Under the pieces are notes generated by a model. The model worked only from the letters and a program-made list of their open reading frames with translations, had not been told where the DNA came from and did not search any database. A DNA stretch of 64,000 nt, from positions 3,602,501 through 3,666,500 of the forward strand of contig JAJKFL010000011.1 of assembly GCA_021186555.1 (NCBI GenBank), in the 5' to 3' direction. Each line of letters begins with the position of its first letter. Position 1 is the stretch's first letter. Made by a program: the position numbers and the translations under genes. The DNA comes from Reticulitermes speratus (Eukaryota; Arthropoda; Insecta; Blattodea; Rhinotermitidae). Positions 24,063 to 34,182 of the stretch are shown here, one piece after another.

Positions 24063-24194
24063 TGTTAATATGTACCGGGGTTCTTTCCCGAGGGTAAAGC
24101 GGCTGGCGCGTGAAGTTGATCACTCACTTCCAACTAGTGCCAAGGTTGAAAAGGACTGGATTTCTACCTCTGCTCCTCGTATATGTTTTAATGG

Positions 24195-25110
24195 CATCGA
24201 TAGGGAAATATTACCACTGTTATTTAATAACGAGCTTGCGCTTTACGTAAATCCCATATTCGAAGCGCCTACTTCCACATCACGACTCTAAGGGTTAAAG
24301 GCTACACGAACTTGATTGGCGCAGCTGCGAGTTTTTTTTTTCGAAAATAATTTGCCTTATGCATCTGTAAGGGGGGGCTTTATTTTCCGTTCGTGTATTT
24401 GCAGCCAGTTAAATTAAAATCTTAGATCTGAAAAGCTGGGTTGACCGCGAGTAAACAGTAATCCATTCACAATACTTGCGCAAACATGTTTTTGTGTGAA
24501 TATGAGAAAAATGCTCGTATAAACTGTCTACTGTGTGCTTCAGAGCATAATTGTACCACAACATATGCAACACAGGCGGTGGCACCCCGGATCTCATTCA
24601 TACAGCAGTTATATTCCTGTGGCTGAAACCTCATGTTAACGGCTCAAATTGCACAGAAAAATATAAAATAGACGAACACAAAGGCAGTATTGTTGAATTT
24701 ATAACAATAGCATCACACTAATTATTGTCGACGCTACCTTCAGTATCACGTTGTCAGTCCTCCTCAAAGTGGTGCTGTCAGAACGTCTGTACTCAATTCA
24801 GAATAACACATCGGGGTACTCTGAATCCTGTGGTCGCTTTTATGCCAGTCCATTGACAGATATTGTCACCTCTCTTAACTGATTGATACACAAAGGCAGG
24901 AAATGTCTTGGGCAACTTTAAAAGGATGTTGTGGAAAAGGTGCAAGAGGGAAGTAGTCGTAGGGAATCCAGCAAGCTCTAATGTAGCTGGAGTACCTCTG
25001 GGTATTTTTCTGGATTAACTGTGTTTCAGCAAGCAGGTCTGGTATAGCTTGGCTTTCTTACCTAGAGCTCTGTTGTGGGCAAAACAGGAGTAAGACTCTG
25101 CCTTATGAGG
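24195..25110. other. Unassigned non-coding stretch
   Basis: Poly(T) near 24334 and poly(G) near 24372 only. No gene recognised. Confidence 0.45.
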
Positions 25111-25122
25111 GTGTAGTGTAAG

Positions 25123-25531
25123 TTTTGTTTTTTTTTGTATGGCTCGACAGTCCTATATGGGCCTGGGCCTACTCGTTTCGTCGAGGTTTCATGGTCACAC
25201 TCATTTAGACACACCACACTCGGTAGGACTCCTCTGGACGAGTGATCAGCCCGTCACAGAGACCTCTACCTGACAACACACAACATTCACAAGTGACAGA
25301 CATCCATGCCCCCTGTGGGATTTTTTTTTTAACTAATTCCTGGGTTTTCCCCTTTGATCCATTTTTGTTCTGTATTAATCCTTTTTCGTCCTTTCATGTC
25401 TCTTACGGTCCACAACCGTCTTTTTACAACACAACACAAATATCCATGCCCCGGTGGGATTCGAACCCACGATCCCAGTAAGCGAGCGGCCGAAGACCCA
25501 CGCCTTAGACCGCACGGCCACTGGGATCGGC
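25123..25531 (-). mobile_element. SINE family B carrying a ~120-bp insertion
   Basis: The full family on the minus strand: tail (CTCGACAGTCCTATATGGG), body (GTAGGACTCCTCTGGACGAG, GAGACCTCTACCTGACAACA) and head (GGGATTCGAACCCACGATCC, GACCGCACGGCCACTGGGAT). It is interrupted next to box B by foreign sequence at 25321-25441. AGTGTAAG flanks the whole at 25115-25122 and 25532-25539 (short duplication). Closely related to 56049. Confidence 0.9.
25321..25441 (-). mobile_element. Poly(A)-tailed retroposed insert inside SINE B
   Basis: On the minus strand the insert ends in a run of A (poly(T) at 25320-25332 on plus). The SINE sequence ATCCATGCCCC...GTGGGATT is present on both sides (25302-25322 and 25442-25461), forming a ~19-20 bp near-perfect duplication. 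The layout is that of a retroposed RNA. The source RNA is not recognised. The minus strand has a short frame ending just at the poly(A), which may be accidental. Confidence 0.65.
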
Positions 25532-25799
25532 AGTGTAAGGTTATCTCTTGTCATATTTCTTGTAGTAATCTCTTTAAATTGGAGTACTGTAGTTGGAATA
25601 CGGGTGTTCTCTAACAGACGACTGTAAGTGCCAGATTATGCGCGTTTAGGCTAGCTAAAATAGTCTATACATTAAGCTAAATTATAATGTGAGAACTTGT
25701 CATTATAAATCTCCCATTGTGGCGAAATGAAGGAGTTAGAGAGGGGCGCATGTAGTAGACGTGGAAAAACAAGAGATATGTAAATTACCTGTTCTTGTC

Positions 25800-25880
25800 G
25801 GATATGACACTGCATTACAGGTTATTTGGTTTCCGACGTTTCGAGAGAGCATAATGGTCCCTTATTCAAGGGTCTTAAGG
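25800..25880 (-). mobile_element. Half copy of the palindromic CGAAACGTCGG family
   Basis: TTTCCGACGTTTCGAGAGAG followed by GGTCCCTTATTCAAGGGTC. On the minus strand this reads GACCCTTGAATAAGGGACC...CTCGAAACGTCGG, the family layout with a weakened stem II. No duplication was determined. Confidence 0.6.
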
Positions 25881-26042
25881 TCCACGAAAATGTAAACGAC
25901 AAATGTATATATTTTGATTGAAATAGAATTAATTTGGAGTCGTCAGATGGGAAAAAAGTATGAGAATGTATTTGTCACTTATAAAACAGACATGTGCGTA
26001 TCTAACATAGGCCCTATATAGCAATAAAGTTCTTAGTTTATT

Positions 26043-26078
26043 CCTACATGTTTCGGCGGAAGTCCGCCATCTTAAATG
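26043..26078 (-). ncRNA. Hammerhead-ribozyme-like motif, perfect stem II
   Basis: Minus strand: TTTAAGA-T-GGCGG-ACTT-CCGCC-GAAAC-ATGTAGG. Stem II is five perfect G-C pairs with a 4-nt loop. GAAA is followed by the palindrome ACATGT and then A, giving a possible GTA cleavage triplet. The first core segment (TTTAAGA) departs from CTGANGA, so this copy is probably inactive. It shares its architecture with 41544, 30567 and 56859, and is followed on the same strand by AATAAA-type sequence. Confidence 0.55.
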
Positions 26079-26084
26079 AGTATA

Positions 26085-26815
26085 TACACCAATATTTAAC
26101 TCTCGCTAAAGTATAATACATTCTAATAGTAATAAATATTTTTTCCATACAGGTTTTGCAGATAAAAAATGTGAGATCTCATAAAATGTGGTTAAAATTC
26201 TATACCCTTGGTGTACCCTTGTACACATCGTCATTGTATGCAAGCATCTAATGTTGTCCTTCATCCAATACGGATCTTGTCCTGTGAATATATCAAATTT
26301 ATTAGTTAGAATTATAAAATATATAACATTTTCTCATAGAATATAATATATATTATTCTCCATATAAATGATTACGTCGCGACTAATTTAACAACATTTA
26401 ATTAGCCAGCAGTTCTCTATGTATTGTCGGAAGGATTTACGTATAGCAAAGACGTAGATATAGAAGAAGTTTAACAAGAAAAATAATAGCGTATATATGC
26501 TATTTTATACACTAAATTCACTCTAATGTAACCTAATATTCTGTATTCCGGCTTCGGTGTTCCCTGCTAATTCCGAGCAATATTTTTCTTAAGACTCTTC
26601 TCAATCCGTAACACTTTTGCGAATTAATTGATTGCCACACTGAGACTATTAGTGAATCCGCACCCACAGGCACACACGCACGCACAAGCACGCAGTTTCT
26701 CTCGAGGTTTTTGAGCCCACTGCTCTTGCTTGCAGGCCACACGAAACATTTCCGACTAAACAAAAAATTGAAATTTTTCAATTTCTTGCTAGCTGTGAGT
26801 CATAAGGAGAACTGA
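26085..26815. other. Unassigned AT-rich non-coding stretch
   Basis: No gene or repeat recognised. A short CA/CG-rich run lies at about 26660-26692. Confidence 0.45.
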
Positions 26816-26820
26816 ATAAC

Positions 26821-27092
26821 CATTCTGCAGTATCAGTCTCACTGTTTTAAACCTGTTGCAAACCATTCTGCAGTATGTCCATGCTTGTATCAGTCTCACT
26901 GTTTGAAACCTGTTGCAAACCATTCTGCAGTATGTCCATGCTTGTATCAGTCTCACTGTTTGAAACCTGTTGCAAACCATTCTGCAGTATGTCCATGCTT
27001 GTATCAGTCTCACTGTTTGAAACCTGTTGCAAACCATTCTGCAGTATGTCCATGCTTGTATCAGTCTCACTGTTTGAAACCTGTTGCAAAAC
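26821..27092. repeat. 57-bp minisatellite, ~4.7 copies
   Basis: Units begin CATTCTGCAGTATGTCCATG at 26864, 26921, 26978 and 27035. The first copy (26821) lacks an internal GTCCATGCTTGTA-type piece. 57 is divisible by three, so frames stay open on both strands (repeats such as SMLVSVSLFETCC or LQQVSNSETDTS). These are array artefacts with no start, signal or homologue I can support. Confidence 0.95.
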
Positions 27093-27099
27093 CACTTTG

Positions 27100-27450
27100 A
27101 CTCCGCCCTCAGCACCTTTAAACCGTACACATTTTTTCCCTCATATTTTAATAAATCTAGCCTATAAAGGCTCTGTGCAGTACAGAGCTATTTCTCGTGG
27201 AAGGAACATTGCAACCATAGCCTGGGGTCTCAACCCTACCAAAATAGAAGACATTGCAAGGCAGATGTTTGGAGACAGATTTTTATATTTATATTTGTAT
27301 TTTATATATTAACATACTCTATTTTAATATAGATATAATTTAAACTGTATAAATTTATTGGTACTATAAAACAACTACTGCTGTAAATAGTCAATGTACA
27401 TATTACCATTCATTGACGTAAAGCACGCTGCACATATCTGTGAAAGTTGA
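27100..27450. other. Unassigned non-coding stretch
   Basis: Nothing recognised between the 57-bp array and the hammerhead-like motif at 27455. Confidence 0.4.
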
Positions 27451-27454
27451 CTCC

Positions 27455-27490
27455 CTGATGATGACTATGACTGGTAGCCGAAACATGTAG
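27455..27490 (+). ncRNA. Hammerhead-ribozyme-like motif, decayed stem II
   Basis: CTGATGA-T-GACTA...TAGCC-GAAAC-ATGTAG followed by CAATAAAA. Both core segments are intact. Stem II retains CTA/TAG plus an outer G-C with one mismatch. The ACATGT palindrome and GTA triplet match 26043 and 50012. Confidence 0.5.
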
Positions 27491-27494
27491 CAAT

Positions 27495-28310
27495 AAAAAG
27501 AATTGTTGTGCAGTGGTTGGTGATAAAAACGTATATATAAGGAAGAAAAGTACCTGAAATATTTACTGCAGTCTTTTGCAAATGTACTATATTACGCTAT
27601 TGTCACTGTCACATTAAACGCATCCTTTCGTGACCTGTAGAATAACTTTATTTTCTTTGAACGAATCTTTTACAGAAACTCACTTCTCAGCACTAAAGCC
27701 TTCCATATTTCAAAAAGAGACATTTAATTTTTACAGTATTGCCAACTATGAATATACGGAGCCTCGTATCCTGTTGCAAGCATTGAGATCCTGCAGGTAA
27801 CACGAGCTTGCTCTATCTTGGAATAACCAGATAAGATTTTAAATCTTTCCTTCAAAATGCGGTTAAAATGGCCACAAATAACAAGGATAAAACCGCAGCA
27901 AGAAACCTGATACTCTCAGCGCCCCTTCTCACTGTTATAAACATCTCAGTGTCTGGAAACTCAACGCTCATTGTCACCTCAATACTCGAAGTTGCGTGCG
28001 AAGTGCAGAGGTGGGAAGGACGGTGTAGAAATTCAATGGAGCAATGTTCTTGCAATATGAAGATGCGGGTCTCTCGAGTATAGCCTATTGTATTTTCTAA
28101 TAGGCTTAGCGTTTTCTTTGAATAACATCCGTTTCAGTAAGACGAGGTATTGCAAATAGAACATTTTAACGATGCAGGTGTCACCTCCCCTAAACGCGAT
28201 ATTAATTTGTAGAGCACGGAGGCCCTACCACGGAAAATACTTAAAATTTTATGTATTTAGTTATGGATCATAGCAACGACGTTACAATCATCTTACGTAG
28301 ACGTGTATAT
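27495..28310. other. Unassigned non-coding stretch
   Basis: An open frame at 27868-28083 shows no known motif. Nothing recognised. Confidence 0.4.
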
Positions 28311-28317
28311 TTAATTA

Positions 28318-28800
28318 ACTCCAAGGAGCAGAGTGCTTCTTGAAAATCTAATAGGTTCTCACGTAGTCAAAAAATTCTCCGTATTTTACGGTACCCGAAG
28401 GTCCATCATCGGTTTCACTTTTTGTATCCAGCGGGGTCACCCCAGTCCAACCAATCAAGTTTTTAAGATTCATTTTAATATTATCCACACCTCTGCACCT
28501 GAATCTTCTAAGTGGTCACTGCCTTCAGGTTTCCGCACTCAAACCCTCTATGCAATTCCCCTCTCCTCCATACGTGCCACATGTCTCGCCCATCTCATTC
28601 TCCTTGATTTGATCCCCCGAATAATATTTGGTGAGGAGCACAAATCATGAAGATCCTCATTATGCAATTTTCTCCAGTCCCCTGTTACCTCTTCTTTCTT
28701 AGGCCCAAATATCTTCCTCAGCACTCTTTTCTCGAACACTCTCAGCCTACATTCCTCCCCCATTGTGACAGACCACGTTTCACACCCATATAAAGACATA
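28318..28800 (-). pseudogene. LINE family 1 3' fragment (reverse transcriptase C-terminus)
   Basis: Minus-strand frame 28548-28799 reads SLYGCETWSVTMGEE, then RVFEKRVLRKIFGPK, and ends RRMRWARHVARMEERG. This is the classic C-terminal region of insect non-LTR retrotransposon polymerases. It continues past a stop as a decayed RKPEGS-type segment (28510-28560) and ends near 28320 with the shared 3' sequence that reads AGGAGCAGAG on plus. The catalytic reverse transcriptase motifs lie outside the preserved part, so it is 5'-truncated. Copies of the same 3' end are at 55285 and 56364. Confidence 0.85.
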
Positions 28801-28804
28801 AAGT

Positions 28805-29450
28805 AATATTTATGTGTTAGACATAATTATCCCAGTAAATTTACGTGTTGCATAAAGCTACCAAAATGACAAAAAGTGCAAATATGTACGGTACATCTGA
28901 CAAATGTGTCATGTTGTTTTGTCATGTAGGCGTGGATATTACGTATGATGTCGGGTATTACCTTGCAAGCTTAAGGAATCTGGTGTGATGACTGTTGTTG
29001 CGTGTCTACTGTGCTTTTATTTATTGGCACGTGCAAATTAGACTGCAGTGCGAATGTTTACGTTGTGTCTACCAAATTTATCGGAAAACTCTACAATTTA
29101 AGGTTTTGTGAATTATGTCACAAAATTATAGGCCTATATTCCGAAATTTTTAATTACAACTGGCCCCTGAATTAAGATACAAGCATTTGAAGTAAGCTTC
29201 TGTACTGTATTTCTGTGTTCTAGCAATTAATACGATTATAGAATAATTAGGATGCAATTAATAAAACTTATATAGAGGCTCCTGTCACAGTAAAAGCAAG
29301 TTGCGGACAAAGAGGACATAATTCTTTAAGTATCTGCAGTGCTGAAGCTGGCAATATGTGCAAACATTCTAAGCACTGGAAGATTACAACAGTGTATTAG
29401 GCCTACCGATGTTAAGTTAAAATCTGGACCGTAACGCAAATGACAGAATA
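28805..29450. other. Unassigned non-coding stretch
   Basis: Nothing recognised. Confidence 0.45.
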
Positions 29451-29454
29451 TGCC

Positions 29455-29858
29455 ACGCGCAATTGTGAGGAGAATATTAAGAAGAATGTGTGGTCCAATA
29501 CATGAGAAAAGGCGCTGGCGCCATACTTGGAATAGCGACATTTATAGTCTTTACGAAGATGTAAATATTGCAGATGATATTAGAATTAGAAGACTGTGAT
29601 GGGCGGGTCACGTAATGAAAGGTGAAAGGATCCTAAAAAAAAATTTTTTTAATGGGAGATTCCACAGCAAAGATCAATAGGAAAACCAAGAACAAGATGG
29701 GAGAACGTCGTCCAGAGGGAGGCATTATAGATCCTAGGAATACGACGTTGGAAGAGGCGAGCTAGGTAGAGAAGAATGGAGACGCCTTTTGGGGGAGGCC
29801 AGGACCCAAAAGGGGTTCTAGCGCCGTACACGAATGGATGGATGGATGGATGGATGTT
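29455..29858 (+). pseudogene. LINE family 2 3' end with (GGAT)n tail
   Basis: The plus strand reads AIVRRILRRMCGPIHEKRRW, then DIYSLYEDVNI, then (after a stop) WAGHVMKGERI. Toward the end come EWRRLLGEARTQKGF-like residues and the terminal (GGAT)n at about 29835-29858. The order ILRR.CGP...LYED...RLRWAGHV...KWRRLLGEAK..KGL followed by a GATG-type simple tail is known for a widespread insect LINE 3' end. Several frameshifts and stops: dead. Confidence 0.8.
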
Positions 29859-29859
29859 G

Positions 29860-30430
29860 AGACATGTCCTGTAGATCCTTTTTACAACAATTACTGCCCT
29901 CCATTCCTACGTATTATAATTGTTTCGACTCTGGAAAGACCAGCCATAATTTTTTTGTGGATTTTCGTATAATTTTATAAGATGCAATACTAATATGCCC
30001 TGGCATGTTGAAAGGTATCTACGTTCTGGGTCAAAACTTGTTTCTTTGTTGATTATCTTTGGACATGGTCCAGGGACAGGCATCATGAGAAGAGTCAACA
30101 TCGTCTGTAGGAATCCTCTGAGTCTTCAGGTAACATTATTCTGGAATGCCTTATGGTGATGGCAGTCTGTATTTCTGTATCTGTAACTCTATTCTTGAAG
30201 CATAGATGAAGCAGGCATAAGCATATTAGGATAACTGTTACGAGATGAGAAAGAAGATACTCTTCATATCGCTTCGAAGTAATAAACATCCAGATAACAT
30301 ATCTGCAAAGGAACTAGATGTAGAATATGACGAGGCCGTAACAGTAATCGTTTAATCGTTCGGTCCCCAGCACGTATTTCCATGGATGTGCCTGCTAGCC
30401 CCAGGTTTTCTGCAGTACACCAGCCTTATA
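29860..30430. other. Unassigned non-coding stretch
   Basis: Nothing recognised. Confidence 0.45.
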
Positions 30431-30447
30431 TTAACTTTAAATTCTGT

Positions 30448-30834
30448 TTCACACTGTTGACACCGTGCATCTTCGTCATATTAAATTAAATTTCAAACCA
30501 ACTGATGCACACTAAAACCACTTTTATTGTACTTTTATTATAATTGTTAAAATTATTAAAATTATACCCCTACACGTGTTTCGATCCTCGGATCATCGTC
30601 AGGGTTTTTTTTTTTTGCTGAAAGCTACTGTCACTTCAATCACATGATTGTAAATAGTCTAACGGCACATTAAAACTTATATATTATAAGTTAAAATCTT
30701 GTTAAAAGTATTTGTTAAAACTTGTATAATTGTTGTAAAACACGTGTAGGGGTATAATTTTAACAATTTTAACAATTATAATAAAGCTACAATAAAAGTG
30801 GTTTTAGTTGTGCATCAGTTGGTCTGAAACTTAA
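30448..30834. mobile_element. Foldback element carrying hammerhead-like motifs, 12-bp TSD
   Basis: Two arms of about 100 bp are inverted: about 30480-30582 (CCAACTGATGCACACTAAAA, CCACTTTTATTGTAC, ACCCCTACACGTGTTT) and about 30737-30840 (its reverse complement, ending CATCAGTTGGTCTGAAAC). The spacer is about 155 bp. The left arm contains a complete minus-strand hammerhead-like motif. The right arm keeps only AAACACGTGTAGGGG. TTTAAATTCTGT occurs at 30436-30447 and 30835-30846, a 12-bp direct repeat that places the element at 30448-30834, including a non-palindromic left piece. A duplication this long favours retroposition. Confidence 0.7.
30567..30604 (-). ncRNA. Hammerhead-ribozyme-like motif (CTGACGA)
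   Basis: Minus strand: CC-CTGACGA-T-GATC-CGAG-GATC-GAAACACGTGTA-GG. Stem II is GATC/GATC, perfect, with a 4-nt loop. Stem III can form A-U and C-G around ACGT, leaving GTA as the cleavage triplet. Stem I is 2 bp. As in every copy in this window, one extra T separates CTGANGA from stem II, unlike the textbook hammerhead. Confidence 0.6.
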
Positions 30835-31148
30835 TTTAAATTCTGTATTTTGTGTCAACATTGCACCTTACTTGGCATTCTTCTTCTTCATTTTATGTTT
30901 TATGTCTCGTATGCAACTTTCAAACATATCTATGCTCCATACAAAATACTTCCTTTTCTCTTTCCAACCTCGATTCTGTTTTCCTTATCTGGTTTTCCCA
31001 CTTATGTAAGACGCTGCCCAGATTTCTCAGCACTGCATTCTTATTACCAGTGAGCGACCTCCTGACGTAGAAAGGAAATATGTAAGAAAATTTGAGATAT
31101 TGATTATATTTATTTATACAAAAATTTTTACTTACATTTTTAACGGTG

Positions 31149-31430
31149 CGCCGGGATAGCTCAGTCAGTATAGTGACTACGCTACGGGCTGGACGGTCCG
31201 GAGATCAAATCCCGGTGTGGGCGAGATTTTTCGCGCCCCTCAAAACCGACACTGGGACCACGCAGCCTCCTACAGTATGGGTACCGGGTCATTCCCGGGG
31301 ATAAAGCAGCCGGGGTGTGGCGTTAACCACCCACTCTCATCTAGCGCCGAGGTTAAAGAAAGAGCAGAGCTATACATCTACTTTCCCTCTGTGTCTTCGT
31401 GACAGGTTACAGGTTGAACTTTTCCTTCGA
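31149..31430 (+). mobile_element. SINE family A, diverged full-length copy
   Basis: CCGGGATAGCTCAGTCAGTA (box A), GAGATCAAATCCCGGTG (mutated box B), CAGCCTCCTACAGTATGGG, GATAAAGCAGCCGGGGTGTG and AAGAAAGAGCAGAGCTATAC. No clear target duplication. Box B has lost the GATCG of the younger copies. Confidence 0.88.
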
Positions 31431-31533
31431 ATTTCTATAGAAAGTGATAGAATGCATTTGTAGAACAGTTTAATAAATTAGAGCAACACGTCATATCTTC
31501 ATTCTTTTCATCTCGTAACGGTTATTAAGCCGA

Positions 31534-31790
31534 TCCCTGTAGCCGCGCGGTCTAAGGCTTGCGTCTGCGGCCACTCGCTTGCTGGTATTGTGGGTTCGAA
31601 TCCCCCCGTGGGCATGGATGTCTGTCTCTTGTGAGTGTTGTTTGTTGTCAGGTAGAGGTCTCTGCGACGGGCTGATCACTCGTCCAGAGGAGTCCTACCG
31701 ACTGTGGTGTGTTTAAAGTGTGATCGTGAAGCCTCGGCAATGAGGAGGCCCAGGCCCACTAGGGACTGTTGCACTATTCGAAAAAAAAAA
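31534..31790 (+). mobile_element. SINE family B
   Basis: The head (CCGCGCGGTCTAAGG, GGGTTCGAATCCCCCC), body (GATGTCTGTCTCTTGTGAG, GTCAGGTAGAGGTCTCTGCG, CCAGAGGAGTCCTACCGAC) and tail (GGCCCACTAGGGACTGTTG, then poly(A) at about 31782-31791) are all present. A 44-bp minisatellite begins about 55 bp after its 3' end. Confidence 0.9.
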
Positions 31791-31844
31791 ACCTTTATCA
31801 AGCTACACTTCGACGAATCAACTACTTCATTCGTCGAAAGATGG

Positions 31845-32285
31845 AAGGATTTTTCTACGTTTCGCATTAACCTACTTCATTTTCAGAAAAGGATTTTTCT
31901 ACGTTTCGCATTAACCTACTTCATCTTCAGAAAATGATTTTTCTACGTTTCGCATTAACCTACTTCATCTTCAGAAAATGATTTTTCTACGTTTCGCATT
32001 AACCTATTTCATCTTCAGAAAAGGATTTTTCTACGTTTCGCATTAACCTACTTCATCATCAGAAAATGATTTTTCTACGTTTCGCATTAACCTACTTCAT
32101 CTTCAGAAAATGATTTTTCTACGTATCGCATTAACCTACTTCATCTTCAGAAAATGATTTTTCTACGTTTCGCATTAACCTACTTCATCTTCAGAAAATG
32201 ATTTTTCTACGTTTCGCATTAACCTACTTCATCTTCAGAAAATGATTTTTCTACGTTTCGCATTAACCTTCTTCATCTTCAGAAT
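31845..32285. repeat. 44-bp minisatellite whose unit is hammerhead-like
   Basis: About ten units of AAAATGATTTTTCTACGTTT, CGCATTAACCTACTTCATC and TTCAG. On the minus strand each unit reads CTGAAGA-T-(15 nt)-GAAAC-GTA-GAAAAA. This is the same segment order and extra T as the dispersed hammerhead-like motifs, and TTTT before CTGAAGA can pair with the AAAA after GTA. The stem II segment no longer pairs well. Units differ by a few substitutions (AAAAGG/AAAATG). Confidence 0.9.
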
Positions 32286-32289
32286 AATT

Positions 32290-33710
32290 CTGAGGCGATA
32301 TATTCTTCAGGTGTATTGCAAGGTTCCGACATGTCACGGCGTCCTATCCCAGAGGAGTGCGCTCTTCCCTCATGTCAGTGCCTTATTCTGGATTGCTTTT
32401 TGTGGGTTACATTTTCTACGGCAATTCGTTACTAATGAATCCCTTGAGGTGATCCCCCTTTTCTACTGACGGAGTGCGACCGAGTTTCTGTCTGTCAGCA
32501 GGGGAGCCAAGGCGGCCATTCTAACACGCATGAAAGGTGAACACAATACACGTCCATTGTAGGGTTGTCGATACAGAAATATATGACACTTGATTTCAGA
32601 AATGTAACAGCCTGGAGTCAAGAAGACGTAATAAAAGTTCCGATATAGAATGCATGCAATTTTCAATAGCTCTTTCACGTAATAATATTATTCCATGTTG
32701 TATAAAAGACATATTAGATTGTTAGTTTATATCTCGGATGAATGACGCCAAGACTTTTTTTTTATGGGAAAGGAGTTCCACAATGGTAGCCATTTTAGTA
32801 TTATTTCATTATGATCTGGTATTGTATATAAAGAGTGGTACTAGGGAGGTGTGGTCTGCTAGACTGCAGACTCTCCTCTGAAACCTACTCAATATTCATA
32901 GTACGCCAACTGGGAGGTATTTGGAATGGATGCAGATGGACCAATCAGGACTGTTTCTCAGTACACGGACGAGTCATTATAACGGGGGGCAGAGGGGTTG
33001 CAATGTATGGGGGGTGGATAAAAGGACTGTCGGGTATGAGAGCTGCATTGGTAATGAACGAGTTAACCAGGCAACAAAACATTAGCATGACAATATGGAG
33101 CAGGGGGGTTGGGAAAGTTGGTGTAGGGAAGGCTCCCCACTCTCTCCCTTGTCCGACGCCATTGTCTCTTATAGTGTGATTGTAATAATGGCGATGATGT
33201 TGGTGATAATGGTGAAATGTGATGGAATAAACTATGGCTTCGATGAGGAAATAGATTGGGGGGCTACTGAAGGGTAGAGAGGGGAGGTGAAAGGAAAGTG
33301 GGACTGCAAAAAATAAAATGCAGATTGGATGACTTTTGCGAATGGATTCTAGTTAGTTCAGAAATGCATTTCGTTCATGTTTGATTTTCATTTCCCTTTC
33401 TCAGTCCCTTTTTTGCGCTTTTTTTTTCCCCTAACATTGTGTTGTTCCTCTTAATTCTATGCTTCTGATTCGCTGTTAGCGTTTTTCGCAGATTAGATCA
33501 CGTATTTGTACAATTATTCTTGGATTGTTTTATAAAATTCAAAATATATATACAAGACCTCAGCCTGGTTTCTGTTAGAGTTACTTGCACTTGTTTTATG
33601 GATTAAAATTTAAGTAGAAATACTCGTCTTTGTACAATTTTAAAGAAGAAACCAGAATTCGAAGATTTATGTAGAGAGTTGTCGTAGAGGTCTCTGTGCA
33701 CACGCTAAAG
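32290..33710. other. Unassigned non-coding stretch
   Basis: Open frames at 32835-33179 and 33095-33277 overlap in different frames and lack known motifs. G-rich DNA at 32980-33140. No gene is claimed. Confidence 0.4.
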
Positions 33711-33714
33711 TCAT

Positions 33715-33885
33715 GTGGGGTGTGAATGCCTAGCGCCACTCATTCCCAATGTTGGTATTCGATGGATAGGATTGTCCAGCTTCACCCTCCGGCCACTTTA
33801 CTCCCGGGAAAAGGCCCCCCCCCCCTACCCATTGGAAAGAAGGATGTGTAGGCCCCAGAGCCGGTCTGGACCGGTAAGGAAAGAA
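33715..33885 (-). mobile_element. SINE family A fragment, host of SINE D
   Basis: GCCACTTTACTCCCGGGAAA, a poly(C) run, CTACCCATTGGAAAGA and GGCCCCAGAGCCGGTCTGG match family A in reverse. The head is not recognisable beyond the SINE D insertion that follows directly. Confidence 0.75.
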
Positions 33886-33900
33886 GAAACGTCTATTGCC

Positions 33901-34182
33901 AAGGCCGTGCCATGGCTCAGGCGGTTAGTCGCCGGCCTTCCACTGCGGAGGCCCGGGTTTGATCCCGGGTCAGTCCATGTGGGGTTTGTGGTGGACAAAG
34001 TGGCACTGGGACAGGTTTTTCTCCGAGTTGTAGGTTTTTCTCTGTCGGTTTCATTCCACTGGTGCTGCATTACGTGTAAAACTTGGTAAAAAAAACTGCT
34101 GATCTTCATCATAGGGTTGCACAAAAAGTCTTAAGGCTGTGGTGCGTCCGTAGCATCTGCTGCGGGGCCCTTCACCATGTAG
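33901..34182 (+). mobile_element. SINE family D, full length with 13-bp TSD
   Basis: A tRNA-like head: GCCATGGCTCAGGCGGTTAG (box A) and GGTTTGATCCCGGGTCAG (box B). The body has GGTGGACAAAGTGGCACTGG and CTGTCGGTTTCATTCC, and the 3' end GTAGCATCTGCTGCGGGGCC. AACGTCTATTGCC flanks it exactly at 33888-33900 and 34183-34195. Inserted into or beside a SINE A. Confidence 0.92.

Larger units (their letters stand above)
22556..24190 (+). mobile_element. SINE family A split by a minisatellite
   Basis: The head-proximal part lies at about 22556-22648 (AGCTACGGGCTGGAC, box B-like GAGTTCGAATCACTG, ACACCAGCTCTGGGGCCCT). The distal part resumes at about 24066 (ATGTACCGGGGTTCTTTCCC, GAGGGTAAAGCGGCTGGCGCG, a TTCTACCTCTGCTCCTC-like end near 24180). 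Compared with intact copies, only about 20-25 bases (the CCCAGCCTCC region) are replaced by the 1.4-kb intervening array. Box A is missing. Confidence 0.8.

Noticed and set aside
26789..27312. Frames of 82-145 codons on both strands across the 57-bp repeat
   Set aside because: 57 is a multiple of three, so any stop-free unit stays open. Simultaneous openness on both strands argues against coding.
32835..33277. 114-codon frame on plus
   Set aside because: Composition follows G-rich DNA. A second overlapping frame is equally open and there is no motif.
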